NCBI GenBank assembly: GCA_009760855.2
Contig: WPIO01000065.1
Coordinates: forward strand, 1,769,001 to 1,833,000
Source of the DNA: Cristatella mucedo
Taxonomy: Eukaryota > Bryozoa > Phylactolaemata > Cristatellidae
Length of the DNA stretch: 64,000 nt
Reading direction: 5' to 3'
Below the pieces are notes generated by a model. It saw only the letters and a program-made list of their open reading frames with translations, was not told the origin of the DNA and did no database searches. Positions 45,400-56,992 of the stretch are shown here, piece by piece; the first letter of the stretch is position 1; the number at the start of each line of letters is the position of its first letter. The position numbers were made by a program, and so were the translations under genes.

Positions 45400-47300
45400 A
45401 AGGCCGTACGCACATATTCAGCCATTCATGGGGTACCAATAACGCAGTGGCGGAGAGGTCACGGGCGGGGGGGGGTTCTTCTACTTGCGTAGACGTTCGA
45501 AGTCGTGCAGCAGCTGACTCCGGTTGCGGTGACCGCAGCAGGCGCAGTGGCTGCCGCTTGGCACCTAGTTTTCAATAATAAGTATAGAATTTGCGCAATA
45601 TGAATTCTATATTCATGTAATACGCGAGATTCTGATCGAGCACGAAAGTGTATGCGAAGATTTAAAAGCTGAGAATTGGAATCTCCATGCTGTGCGACAT
45701 GCAAAAAAGTAGTCTCGATAGGTCAACCGGTAAAGCGCCGGACGTGTAACCTCAAGGTAGCCTTGTCGGCGCCTTTGTGTGCAAGTCGAATGAGTTACTT
45801 CAGGCGACGTTCCGATCTCTGGAGCATCGGCTGCTGCGATCAGCTGTCTCGCCTCTGCAGCTGCCAGCTCAGGCCGACGACTCGCATGAGGGTCATGTGA
45901 CCCCACAATCGCTAGCTCCACTTTCTGCCCGTAAAAGCAGCGGTCTGTGCGAACGCTATCGCACCTCCTCTCCTCCTTCACGCTCCTTTGGAGTGGTCGA
46001 CCAAAGCGTTCGACCACTAAAAAGCTGTGTAGCGCCACTCGTCCGCCTGCGTCAATGCAGACGTCGATCATCGTTACAACCCGTGCGTAAGGCCATCGCC
46101 CTCTCTTTTCTCTCGCGGGCGTCCCCACACCCCGATCTAGCAGTGACAGCGCAGGCTCGAATGCTCAGCCGGGCGGGCGATCTTTTCTTTGTGAAGTAGA
46201 GGGATTTACACCGCTACTCTGGTCTCTCGTTCTCTCTCCCCCTCTCTCTCTCTCTCTATCTCTCTATCTCTCTCTTTCTCTATCTCTCTCTATCTTTACC
46301 TTAGCCTGTAAGATCTTACGGATGGTTGTGTAGTGCTATTTCGGCTAAAGGTCGATAGTAGAAAGCCTGCTTCTTACCACTGAAGCTGCAATCGAAGGGT
46401 AGCGCTCGTCCACTGTCGGATCACATCTAGATGCCGCTTGCTATACGAGCGAGATCGTATGCAGTGGCACGCAGCGTCGCAACCTCCGATCCGCACGTCC
46501 AAACCAATCGCAGCTGCCTCGAAGTGCAGAGCAGACGTAAGACGTCTTGCTACCCATATGACCAATACATGCTACCTGGTATCAATGCGTCTGTAGGTCG
46601 TACGGCTTTGCTTCGGTCTCGTACAATAGCGATAAAAGCAAATAAATATTGGCTCGAGGGTAACAGCCACTCGGCGCGGAGATTAGAAAGCCTCTTGCCA
46701 CACAGGCTCGCTGTCCACATGGCCAAGCTAGAGCCCGGCGCTCGGCGCTGGCGGCGGCTCGTGAAGAGGTCACTCGTGGACCTGCCACTGTTGCTTAAGT
46801 GGCCCGTTCACGATCTCGGCGTCGTCGAGCGTGGTTCGCCGTTGCTCGGCTCGTTAGCGAGCCGCGCTGTCCATGGCGCAATCAGCTAATTGCTTACTTG
46901 TGTTCGAGCACCTTGTCGAGCGATGCCGGCACTCCAGTGCGGCGAGGCGTCTGAGCGACGGGCAGGTTAGCGAGCCGTTCGTGCCAGCCCGAGTACGGGG
47001 CAACTTGACGTCGTCACTTGGTTCTGCAGAGGCAGCGCTCCTAGTTCGAGCCGCTCGATTGCCAAGCAATCGCTGGGAATCGATTGGCATGCTAGGGAGT
47101 TAGGTAGACGCTTGCTTGCCTGGTCGTGGTTGGTCAGCCGGTGGCAGCTCTTGGTTCTCGTAGCTTGTACCGTGGCTCGAGCTGTCAAGCTGTCGGCTTT
47201 CCTCGCTCCTCGACCACCCTCGTGGAGGCTGCGATGGTCGTCTGCTCGGTTTCTCGTCTCGGCAGGACGGTTATAGCGGACTTTGCCTGAACCAGTAAGA
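45400..47300. other. GC-rich block without a recognised gene
   Basis: This 1.9-kb stretch is richer in GC and CpG than its surroundings and has overlapping open frames on both strands, none with a known domain. Plus-strand sequence near 45715-45800 looks faintly tRNA-derived ('caaccggtaaagcgccgg'). It may be a promoter or CpG-rich region of an unseen gene. I could not support any exon. Confidence 0.4.
46226..46296. repeat. (CT)n-rich tract
   Basis: Interrupted CT/CTAT repeats next to the GC-rich block 45.4-47.3 kb. Confidence 0.9.
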
Positions 47301-47384
47301 CACTACGGCAGTGCTTTAGATTACTAGCGATCGTGCTGATAATCTCAACGTCCGGCGCCTAATCTGTAATGAATAGGAACCTAA

Positions 47385-47690
47385 TATCTCACAACATGTA
47401 TGTACGACATATGTATCTCCACCTGTAAGACTTGGTGGGTGTTTCGCAGGAGAGTTTTGTACAGCGCAAACTCACAGCCTAAGCGTCTTTTGGTACGCAT
47501 TCGGTGGCCAACAGACTTCATCTCACGCAACGTAGAGAAAGTGGAAAGCATAGCTGAGTCACAAGAGCAGTTGAGATAGTGAGTAGTACGAAAGTAGTGG
47601 ATCAGAACGGCTGGACAGGATGAGTCATAGTCAGCAGCAGGAGAGTAGTTGTCGTTCCGTAAGAAATGATAGCAGACGGCAGCAGATACA
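47385..47690 (-). mobile_element. LINE family B 3' fragment
   Basis: The reverse complement matches 8915-9190: 'agcctaagcgtc..ttggtacgcattcggt' mirrors the 3' end 'accgaatgcgtaccgaaagctgcttaggct', and 'atgtatctccacctgtaa' mirrors the extreme 3' end. 5'-truncated, non-coding. Confidence 0.75.
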
Positions 47691-48429
47691 GAAGGCTTAA
47701 CAAAGCTTAATTTAGTGTCATTGACCTTTTTAAAATATTTCGACTCACATTCTTTTTCAGTGAGATTGTCTACGCTCATTTTGAACTGCTCATATTGTTA
47801 CTTTTATGTTGCCGCCATTCTCATCGGCGCCCTGTGTCTAGCCGACCGGTTGGCAGAAGTTAGCTGATTTATAGTAGCTGACCTGCCCAACGTTAATAAC
47901 TGAACCAATGCTGATAAACCTGCTGAACGATAATACATAGTGCCGAAAGAGCTGTGAAAGCTGGCACCCCAACACAAGCGCGCAGGACGAAACCGCACCT
48001 ACAAAAGCGCGAAATTCTAGCAGCCCCGACAAAAGTGTGCAACTGTAATAATAATTTTTTTAAATATATGATTTAACTGATTTAACCGGATTTGCGTTCC
48101 AAAGAAATTACTATAATCCCAAAAGAAAAATATTGGTTTTACTGCTGGTGTGAAAGTAATAGTAGTACGTGCTGTTTCGTCGTGCCTTTATAATGCAAGC
48201 TCTGAATCCTGAACATACAGAATACCGTGACGCTGAAAATCTGTGAATGCACGTAAAAATAATTTTAGCTTTGAGCCTCGTTCCGGTAGCGGATGTTCCT
48301 GCTGCTTTCAAAGAATTGGCCTACGACTGCCCTCTTCTATTGGCACCACTGATTAACTAGTAGGAAGATATATACATTGGCAGACAGCTAAGAGGTCGAC
48401 GCGCAAATCCAAGGTCTAATTTGTAACTG

Positions 48430-49750
48430 CGGAATTGTTGAGGTCTCCCTATTAACTGCGACACAGCCGCCATTTCTAAAATAGACATAACACTGCTTCT
48501 TTGATTCCAAATTATACAAAATAATGTTACGGGTTTATCAACTAAACTTCATGCAATTGTGCATGCACGTTCACATGCTATCATCTCATATGGCCCGCGT
48601 CAGCCAGCCTATATTCAAACGGCGATACAGCTGCCATTTCCACAATAAGCGTTTCGCAGCTGCAGTTTTGGATATCACTTTATAGAAAAAAGTTTTCCGG
48701 GTAGACCAACCAAATTTCCCGACACAGCGCATGGGCTTTCTCATGCTATGAACTCCAATGGCCCGGACCAGTGAGCCGCTCTACATATTCCAACGGCGAT
48801 ACAGCTGCCAATTTCATGATAGTGGTGTTATAGAACTTTGATATTGACGCCACGTTGTAGATAAATGTGTTTCGGGTTTACGCACCAAATATCACGGACA
48901 TTGCGCCGGCGTGTTCTAATTCTTTGACCTCGATTGGCCCGGGCCCTCACAGGCCGTAGCAATATACCGAATCAGCAAAACTTGGTGGGTAAATCCGGAA
49001 CACTGTTTTCCATAATAGGCAATAGAACCACAGTTCGACGATGCCTATTGTTGGAATAGTAGGTGTATCACAGTTCGAAAACGCAGAGCCGGCCGGGCCA
49101 TTGCTTGGGAGCTGGCATGGGCTATATCATGAAATTAGGTTGGTAAAGTCAAAACTCATTTTACTGCAACATGAAATAAAATTGCGGACAATGGTGCAAA
49201 TGGCAGCTCGGTATCGCGCAGTTCGATAACGTAAGGAGGCTGGCTGGTCAGGGCCATTGGAGGTAATTGCTCGAGAAAGCCATGCACTATGCCATACAAC
49301 TTAGTTGGTCAACCCGGAACGCTGTTTTTATAATGCGTCCGGAATCAAAACTGAAGTTATAGGAGGCGTACTACAGAAATGACAGCTTTATCGCGGTTCG
49401 AAATTGAACGGTGGCCCCGGCCAATAGAGGTCATTGCAATAGAACGCGGATGCACGACGGCACGAAATTTTGAGGGTGAATCCGTACCATCATGAATTCC
49501 AATTTATATTTGAATTAAAACAACAGTTTTGCTATGCTAATTGTGGAAATAGCATCTGTATCGCCGTTCGAATCTGCAGATATGCTCGCTGATCGGGTTC
49601 ATTTGAAGCTAAGTATGAGAACGCGAAAGCGCAATAGAATGAAATTTGGAGCGTAAACCTGCAACATCATTCCGTATAATTTGGAATCAAAACCGCGGTG
49701 TTCTGACTGTTATTTTGGAAATGGTATGCATGCTGTATCGCAGTGTCCCG
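48430..49750. repeat. Inverted tandem array of ~175-bp units
   Basis: Three units read one way from 48470 to about 48965. Shared words include 'cggcgatacagctgcca', 'tggcccg' and 'accaaatttc/atatc', and the units starting at 48632 and 48807 are 175 bp apart. About four and a half units then read the opposite way to 49750. Examples are 'ggccattggaggtaattgc', 'ttggtcaacccggaac', 'gaaatagcatctgtatcgcc'. The units are strongly diverged but the order of words is kept. No coding capacity or known family was recognised. Confidence 0.75.
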
Positions 49751-49754
49751 CAGT

Positions 49755-50620
49755 TATTCGTGCGACTCGAATGTCTGTGCTCGAAACATCGACTACCTCC
49801 TTCGGAACAGTTCTAGTTGGAGATTACCTTAAAGGAATCGCACACAACCTGTGCATCTAATTAAAAGTATGCTAACATTATATTAATCTTTGAGTTCAAT
49901 ATGTAAAGTCTAGAATAACTCCCTTGAAGTCTTTGCTTAGTTAAAGACAGATACATACGTATTTCAGTACAGATGCAGTCGCTTTACCTTAATTTGAAGC
50001 ACGACCGTCAACTACGCAGTTGATGGTTTACATACGGTTTACATAGTCTCAGATGGATTCCAGAAGATTATACCTATCTATAAGCAACATAATCTCAAAC
50101 CCAACACAATTTCATCGCTTTCTGGAAATCAGCAGTTTTTGAAGTACAACGCGCCGATATTCGGCAAACTACCGTTTGCACCAAGTCAGTGCTCAAGTTC
50201 CAGCAGCTCGGCTTATGCTACAGTGACATCTAAAATTGCAAGAGCGCTTAGCTGCACGGGTTCCCAAAGATTGTGTCAAGAGTCGGCCGCCTTCGTCATA
50301 GTAACCGAATTGTAACATCATACTGAGAACAGTTCAAGTACGCTCAGAATTACCTAAGCTTGTATCATCTAATACCTTACATTATGAACAGTTCAGAACT
50401 TAGCGTTGATTAACTTGACGTCTTTCAACTTCTATTGAATTGACAGCATGCTGCTTTTAGCAGGATATACTTTCTCTCCAAAACATGCTATTAAACCAAC
50501 AAGCATTTCCAGCCTATTGCTATTCCCGTAGGGCTACGATAACAATGCAGCACGGCGCGGGATCGTCAGTTGAACGATAAAGCCTCTTACAAAGAAGGAG
50601 TAACATGCTTTGAGTTAAGT
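49755..50620. other. Intergenic, nothing recognised
   Basis: AT-rich sequence between the inverted array and the hAT-type element. No frames of note. Confidence 0.55.
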
Positions 50621-50621
50621 G

Positions 50622-51744
50622 CAGGGGTGGGCAAACTTTTCGGACTGCTAAGTTATTTCGGGAGGTCAAGAAGGCGCACGCTAGGCCGCACTACCCACCT
50701 AACCAACCCCCCCCCACCCCCGGACCGGCGGGCCCAGCAACACAAGGCCGACGGCGTGTCGGGCTGGCGGAGTGGGCGTTACAAGACAAACGGACGCGCA
50801 CGGACGCTCGCACGGCAATTACAGCAGGGCAGACATTTATCATCCCTCCCCGCTCAGACGGTCCGGTTTCATACAAGTGCCCGACGTCAGTTCTAAAAAA
50901 TTAACTCGGGTCATAGCTTGAGCTTCAACCAGAAGTAATGCAGGGGAACAGAACCGCGACAATTTAATGATAATAATAATAATGCACTTGATAAAGCGCC
51001 CTCAGAGAACTCAATCTCTTTCTACGCGCTTTAAATTTGCTGCAAAGCGAAATGCAATTGAATGGTGAGTAATATCATGCTTGATAAACAAGCAACATGA
51101 ATAACATGGTTAGGGGTGACATGCACAGGGTCAGCATGCAAATGTGGTTAGTGGCAGCATGCACAGAGTCAGCACGCATAAGCACATGAAGGACGAATCA
51201 CAGGGACCCACTAAATGCTGTCCTAAATAGATGTGTTTTTAAGTTCTTCTTAAATAAGGTCAAGTCAGGGGATGTTCTGATGCAAGTCGGTAGTGAGTTC
51301 CAGGCTTTGGGAGCATACGAACTAAATGCACGGTCTCCAAAGGGTTTGAGGTTTGTACGAGGTAGTGGTTAACTGTTGGATTCCGAAAAGCGGGTGGTAC
51401 GATGCTTGCCCTGGTGGGGAGTAGATCTGAGAGACAGGCTGGAGACAAAGAATGAAGTGACCTAAAAGTGAGTGACAAAATCTTGGTCAATCCGTTGGTT
51501 GACTGGTAGCCAGTGCAGGTCGGCTAGAAGTGGTGTGATATGGCAGCTGCGACGCTCACGACAGACAAGCCTAGCTGCGGAGTTTTGTACCAGCTGCAAT
51601 TGCCTGATCGCACATGCCGGTAGGCCAGTAAGCAGTGAGTTGCAGAAGTCGAGACCACTATTAATAACTAGGGGTATGCTAGGCCGGACTGGAGTACTTG
51701 CTAGTCCCTACCTGGCCCAAAAGGCTGAAACTTGCCGACCTCTG
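50622..51744. mobile_element. hAT-type non-autonomous element carrying LINE A
   Basis: The left end is CAGGGGTGGGCAAACTTTT at 50622. The right end read inward on the other strand is CAGAGGTCGGCAAGTTTC, ending at 51744. The two agree at most of their first 18 positions, and this is the terminal style of hAT superfamily transposons. Flanking octamers (gttaagtg and gtcctgag) agree at 4 of 8 positions, including the T at position 2, so any target duplication has decayed. Without the nested LINE A (50965-51662) the element is about 420 bp and has no transposase. Confidence 0.5.
50965..51662 (-). mobile_element. LINE family A copy nested in a hAT-type element
   Basis: The minus strand shows the terminal RT block (frames around 51260-51490 with LTFRSLHSLSPACLSDLLPT), an upstream block through 'ctagctgcagaactctgcaa'-like sequence, the GCATGC-rich 3' UTR, the hairpin and (ATT)n at 50968. 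It lies wholly between the inverted termini at 50622 and 51744. Confidence 0.88.
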
Positions 51745-52454
51745 GTCCTGAGCTTGCATTTCAGGAGTTGCTGTTCATGAAACGGAACTTATCAACTATG
51801 CTTGGTTTTATTGTGCAATATATCCAAATAAAACCAGCGATGTTCTGCGACCTTGCCTGAGAATGCACCGTGGCGGTGTGTCGCGACCCTACTAGAGAAA
51901 TATTTAGCTCTTGGTCACTGGTAGCTTTTGTGAAAAGCACAACGCAGTCACTTCAAGCATGCTTTTCCTGCAATTTGGCAGGAAGCTTCCTGGCGAGACG
52001 CGGGCGTCCATGAAAACAAGCCTCCCATCCACTGTCACTTTGGCCAAATATTGACACCCTTTTCGTCACTGGGTCTGAGCCCGAAAAAAGTTCTTTGCCC
52101 ATTAAGCTAATGTCTCCTGTATGGTTTACGGGTTCGGGTACTTACATTAGTAATAACAAGAAGACACTCGTGCAGCACAAACATAATCGTATCGTTGCTC
52201 AATCAAGAGTAGAGTGTAGGAGTCTTGCACACATGCTCTAGGTCTGACCAGCTGTGGGCAAAGTAATAGGTCCTGTCTCGTCACACCCGACCGACATCCA
52301 GTGTACACATAACCGATGAATGCTTGGCCACCTCTGAACAAAACCCCTGACTGAGGGCCGAAGCATGGCATCTATCAGGAAAACATAGTTTGCACAGCAA
52401 CTGGTAAGAGTAGCAAGCAAAGCATAGTTTTCTGAAAATCACACACCAACATTT

Positions 52455-52945
52455 TAGTTCACTTTTTGGCTCCAGCCTATCTCTCAGATCTACTCCCCAC
52501 CTGGCCAAGCATCGTACCACCCACTTTTCGGAATCCAACAGTTAACCACTACCTCGTACAAACCTCAAACCCTTTGGAGACCGTGCATTTAGTTCGTATG
52601 CTCCCAAAGCCTGGAACTCACTACCGACTTGCGTCAGAACATCCCCTGACTTGACCACATTTAAAAAGAACTTAAAAACGCCTATTTAGGACGGCATTTA
52701 GTGGGTCCCTGTGATTCGTCCTTCATGTGCTTGTGCATGCTGACACTGTGCATGCTACCACTAACCACATTTGCATGCTGACCCTGTGCATGTCACCCCT
52801 AACCATGTTATCCGTTTTGTTTGTTTTTCAAGCATGATTTTACTCACCATCCAATCGCGTTTCCCTTTGCAGCAAATGTAAAGTGCCTAGAAAGAGATTG
52901 AGTTCTCTGAGAGCGCTTTATCAAGTGCATTACTATTATTATAGC
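52455..52945 (+). mobile_element. LINE family A 3' end
   Basis: The terminal coding block is MAPAYLSDLLPTWPSIVPP and the GDRAF region in a shifted frame. The GCATGC-rich 3' UTR, the hairpin tail and a short (ATT) tract follow. 5'-truncated. Confidence 0.88.
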
Positions 52946-52949
52946 TGTC

Positions 52950-53905
52950 ACAGTGGCCATGTGGTGATGGTCTGGGCAACCGAATTAATAGGCCGAAGAG
53001 AACAACCAGCCTTGTGACACAGGTAGTTGAAGTCAGCTATGCTATCATTTTCTGAGTGCAGAATAAAATGATGCAATGATGTTCTTAAGCAAGCAAACTA
53101 GAAACCATGCGAAACCTTCAGAAAACTTTAATAACCACCGGGGCACACAAAAGTCGGGGCACCCTCAATTTCATTAAACTATTCGCACATGCAAGGCAGC
53201 GAAGTGTCTGCAATAAGACACGCATAATCGCGTGCACTTCAAGCCACACTTCGTGGTCGTCCCTAGGGTATTGCAAAACAGTCAAGACCATCCGGCACCG
53301 GGTAAATGGCGCACCCCGTATTCGCAAACCGAGTAAAGGAGACGATGCACAGCTGCTTCAGCCTGCCGTTTACACAACCAGTCTCAGCCCGAGTCAGCTC
53401 GTGCTGACTCGGGGCCTGCAGCAGTTCTCATGCAAGCCACACTTTGTCCGACGGCAGATGATGAATCGCTGCATCAGCAACTTCGTCAGCGTGGTAATTA
53501 GTATGTGCAACGTGAATACTAGATATGCACGTGTGCCAATAAGCACCCTACTCGGAAGGCAAGCAACTCACGAATAAAAGTGGCCGGAGCTGCTTCTTCT
53601 GGCAGCCGACACAAATGCTCTCCAACGCGAAACCAACACGGAGCTAGCAAAATTTAAGAAAAATACAAATAATTTACTCATCTGTTGAAGGATATGGCTC
53701 ATCAATGAAGCGCATGGCAGCAGCACCGACAAGAAGACCGGAAGCTCACAAGCAAGTGACTGGTCCAGTCTTCGGCGTGCATGCAGCATGGGTGTGAGCT
53801 GCACTGCAGCATCACTTCCGTAACCACACCGAGCAGAACACTTAGAACGCCACCTGGCAGTTTAGAAAGTGCGCACTACTGAGGGGATAGCTAAAATATC
53901 AAAAT
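52950..53905. other. Region 3' of the PPM1L-like gene
   Basis: A plus-strand frame of 156 codons (53107-53577) has no recognised domain. No clear polyadenylation signal for the phosphatase gene was pinned down. Confidence 0.4.
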
Positions 53906-53910
53906 CAAAG

Positions 53911-54294
53911 TCACCCTGTAGATGCAACTTGTCTGGGAACTTCTCTTAGATTCACTACAATAACGGATATGTTATCTGTAGATCCCCTACTATAAGCTTC
54001 AGCCACCAGACTCTTGGCTCCGAAATCGAGCTCTCCAAGATGTTCGCTTATATAAGCTACAGCATCGTCATTGCTAAACACGTCCCACAGGCCATCAGAT
54101 GCCAGAATAATGAAAAGCGGCCGATGCTCGGCCAAGTTGAACGCTCGAACATCCGGCTGAGCTGACACAATATCATTACGCTTGAGTTCGGCGTCGCCTA
54201 GGGCCCGCGAAGTGGCAAGAATGCCGTTGACGCGCCAAACTCCAAAGAACATGACAAAGCCGCCGGCATTTTCGATTCTTTCTTTTTCGGAAGG
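53911..54294 (-). CDS. PPM1L: PPM1L-like PP2C phosphatase, terminal exon
   Basis: The last exon enters in phase 0 from CTACTTTTAG and ends at the TGA at 53911. It encodes ERIENAGGFVMFFGVWRVNG, then ILATSRALGD, FIILASDGLWDVFSNDDAV, DFGAKSLV and SRGSTDNISVIVV. S-R-A/S-L-G-D, A-S-D-G-L-W-D and D-N-I-S are the classic PP2C motifs, and the Asp residues that hold the two metal ions (ASDG, TDN) are present. The spacing and the FGAK-S-L/I-V block fit PPM1L (PP2C-epsilon) best. In mammals PPM1L is an ER-membrane phosphatase that acts on TAK1/ASK1 stress signalling. Catalytic competence is expected. Confidence 0.94.
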   Translation of the reverse strand, partial: PSEKERIENAGGFVMFFGVWRVNGILATSRALGDAELKRNDIVSAQPDVRAFNLAEHRPLFIILASDGLWDVFSNDDAVAYISEHLGELDFGAKSLVAEAYSRGSTDNISVIVVNLREVPRQVASTG

Positions 54295-54805
54295 CTAAAA
54301 GTAGATAGCAGCAGAATACTGTGTAGGATCTAGCACAACTGTCACTTGACCACTGGCTGGCTCCAAGCAGACGAGCGCATATATTTTTACGCTGCTGCTT
54401 CCTTGGCAACTGGATTTGTAATGCACCAGCACAAGGAAGCTGAAAGGTTACGAAAAAATTGTGCCTTGCGGCTAAGAAAGAATTAATTAAGGTTTCTACA
54501 GAATTAGAATGCATTTAGAATTGCAATTAGAATGCAAAAAGGTTTTTCAGCATCGGCCAGGCTTGACCTTAGGCAACTGGTCGGTTACTACATGCAGACG
54601 CGAGCAGAGGCAAAAACAGGACAGAAAAAATGGCGCCCAAAGCCGAGCAGCACTAAGATGGAACCGCGAAGTGTAGGCGCTCTAAAATGCAACATGCTAA
54701 GTTAATGGGGTATCCATGCCACAACAATTGAAACCAGCATGTAGCTCCGCCCACTAGGCAGGTACGGGCTGGCACGAAAGAGTATGCAAGAGAAGAGCAT
54801 CTTAC

Positions 54806-54936
54806 ACTGTCAGGCTTGTGATCGTATGACAGTGGAATTGCTTCTTTATTGTGATTACACATGACGGCCCGTGAGTCGCCCACGTTGGCTACGTAGAGAT
54901 GACCCTCGAGATGCAGGGCCACCAGGGCCGTGGTGC
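54806..54936 (-). CDS. PPM1L: PPM1L-like PP2C phosphatase, exon with ANVGDSRAV
   Basis: This 131-bp exon enters in phase 1 (TCGCTGGCAG) and leaves in phase 0 at AGT|GTAAGA. With the previous exon it reads SGTTALVALHLEGHLYVANV, then GDSRAVMCNHNKEAIPLSYD and HKPDS. G-T-T-A, V-A-N-V-G-D-S-R and the D-H-K-P signature are diagnostic of metal-dependent Ser/Thr phosphatases of the PPM family. The bases right of 54936 and left of 54806 show splice consensus, so longer antisense frames here are not coding. Confidence 0.93.
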
Positions 54937-55308
54937 CTGCCAGCGAGAGAAGACGCCCTGCACTGCCACGTCACAACAGAGTGTCGATCGCTATCGACCT
55001 GTATCGCCAGCCAATCCTAAGAACGATCGCCCGCAATCTAGCAAATGCAAACCAACTTCAAAATCTCTCCGACATGACGAGACTCTCGCGATATGACTAG
55101 GGCCATGACTGTGATTTCGCTTCGTGGGCATTGTGGCGCTCGAAGTGTAGATTCTCGAGCTGGCGCTCGAGAGCCAAGCGTGGCAGTCGTCTGGGTGGGC
55201 ACTGTTGTACAAGCTACGCGGGCTCTGCTCGGACAGACGAGGCGACTTCTGGCACTGTCGAGCTGCTCCTGGACCCACAACGCAATGCACGCACAGCGAC
55301 CAAGATAC

Positions 55309-55477
55309 CTGACTGGTCGTATGCTGACCGCAGGATGCTGAGCAGTTGCCTGTCGACGGCGACAATTTCATCCTTGAGCAGAGCAGAAACAGTCTCGGCG
55401 TCGAAAGTCACACTGTCATTCACCAGCCGAGTTAACAGACGCTTGAACACGGTTTTCTCGGCATACTCGGCAGAAAA
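55309..55477 (-). CDS. PPM1L: PPM1L-like PP2C phosphatase, internal exon
   Basis: This 169-bp exon enters in phase 0 from GGTTGACAG and leaves in phase 1 at CAG|GTATCT. It encodes FSAEYAEKTVFKRLLTRLVN, then LLKDEIVAVDRQLLSIL and SAYDQS. It corresponds to the helical region after the DGHGG motif of PP2C phosphatases (human PPM1L: 'ETAAEYVKSRL...ILEQQILSIDREML'). The preceding exon, which should end in the DGHGGE motif that supplies metal-binding residues, was not found up to 64 kb. The plus-strand and antisense frames over this region are shadows. Confidence 0.85.
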
Positions 55478-55533
55478 CTGTCAACCGTAAATACACAGTG
55501 GACTAAGCCCAGCATGCAAGACAAGGGCATTAT

Positions 55534-55534
<1 letters not shown>

Positions 55535-55629
<95 letters not shown>

Positions 55630-55632
55630 CAC
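55535..55632. repeat. (CA)n microsatellite in PPM1L-like intron
   Basis: About 45 CA units, (TG)n in the sense of the gene. It ends about 57 bp upstream of the acceptor of the exon at 55477. The several 'THTHTH' and 'VCVCVC' frames are artefacts. Confidence 0.98.
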
Positions 55633-55894
55633 GAGCGTTCGTGTATGTGTGTGTGCATGTGTGTGCACGCGTGTGCATGCGTCCCCGAATGCATAAATTC
55701 ATTGTGTGAAAAACTATCACTCACAACACATTCACAAGAGATTAGGCATAACGGCCATTATAATAGGTGAGATGAACCGCTCCTGTTTAACGAATGCTCC
55801 TGTTTTAGCATATACTAGATTTACTTCTCTTATAATCTAAATGACGATAACATGAAACTCAGAGGAACCCTAAACGAATATTAGAATATGTCTT

Positions 55895-56040
55895 TGCCCC
55901 TGGGGCTTCGCCCAGGAAGTAAGGTGCTCGTTCTTCAGGACCCTAAGGGTTCGAGTCCTGCAGTTGGAGGTCCTTTATACCTACTACAAGCAGTGATGAT
56001 AGCCGTTAAGGCTCTTCTGCTGCTATATAAATGACTGTTA
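55895..56040 (+). mobile_element. SINE-1 (tRNA-derived)
   Basis: The head carries 'cttcgcccaggaagtaagg' and the B box 'gggttcgagtcctgc'. The body carries 'ggtcctttatacctactaca' and 'agccgttaaggctcttctgc'. The tail is 'tgctatataaatgactgtt'. It is one of the best preserved copies of the family. Confidence 0.72.
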
Positions 56041-56329
56041 AATCAGCTAGCCTATACCCTTTTTGCACAGCCTAATCAGAGGCACCGTTGTAACAACTTC
56101 ACCGAATGCTGTATGTGGGCCTCCGTTTTTGATAATTGCCTTCCGTATAAGTTGCCGACTTATCGCTAGGCTAGACTTTGGCAGCTCAGTATTGGCAGGC
56201 AAGCAGGCCAAAAAGCCTAGTAAAAGAAGCCTACAGTCGGTGCTCGCCACGGCTGTCAGGTCAGGATCCTGAAAACCAATCAATGCAGTGTCACGAGTCC
56301 ACAGTGCTAAAAGAACTGCCAAGTCTGAT

Positions 56330-56430
56330 AATGATAATAATAAGAATAATACATTTGATATAGAGCCCTCAGAGAACTCAATCTCTTTCTGGGCACTTTA
56401 TGTTTGCTGCAAAGGAAGCACGATTGAATG
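56330..56430 (-). mobile_element. LINE family A tail
   Basis: The minus strand shows 'gcaaacataaagtgcccaga', 'gttctctgagggctctata' and an (ATT)-rich end. Very short 5'-truncated insertion. Confidence 0.8.
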
Positions 56431-56451
56431 GTTTAAAACCACAGTTCTGCC

Positions 56452-56590
56452 GTCCAAGTTTGGCTCAGTGGTGAGGCACTCGCCTTCAATGACCGAAGCC
56501 TGTGGGCTCGAGTTGTGCAACATAAATAAAGCACAAGGATTGAGATAAAGTCCTCTTAGGGCGCTCCACGAATGACTCATATTTATATTA
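56452..56590 (+). mobile_element. SINE-2
   Basis: 'gtccaagtttggctcagtgg', 'tgaggcactcgcc', B box 'gcctgtgggctcgagttgt', tail 'ggattgagataaagtcctct', 'tagggcgctccacgaatgac'. Its 3' part is duplicated at 56993. Confidence 0.78.
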
Positions 56591-56632
56591 TTCATTTCCT
56601 CTGACCCCCCCCCCAAAGCTCCAGTCAGCACT
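56489..56632 (+). repeat. Local duplication, copy 1
   Basis: This segment covers the 3' part of a SINE-2 plus about 45 bp of unique flank ('tcatttcctctgacccccc', 'ctccagtcagc'). It recurs almost exactly at 56993-57131. Because the flank is included, this is a DNA duplication and not two SINE insertions. Confidence 0.85.
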
Positions 56633-56992
56633 CGGCTGCTTAGTGCCTAGCCATATCGCTGCTGGTGACTCCTCAGCCCTCCCTGCCCTGCCCTGCCCCT
56701 GCGCTGCACCTAAGCAGCTGCTGCTGCTCGGAGCCTCCTGTCTGTGAAGTCACTGTGACGGCTGAGGCCCATGAAGCACTAGAAGGTGGTTAGTGGCTGC
56801 AGTAACTACAGGCTGACGAGTACTCATATTGGAAATCCTAGGCTCTTGTGCCTGCTTTGTGGTAGTCGATGCAGCTAATCTCAGAGCAAGATTAGGACCC
56901 ATACTTGAATCACAGACTCACAGGCTGGGGGAGACACGAGGAGTCGTAGAGTTGCAGCCGGTGGCAAGTCACGGTTGGGCAGGACATGATTC

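Noticed and set aside
55432-55724. THTHTH/VCVCVC frames
   Set aside because: Translations of the (CA)n repeat.
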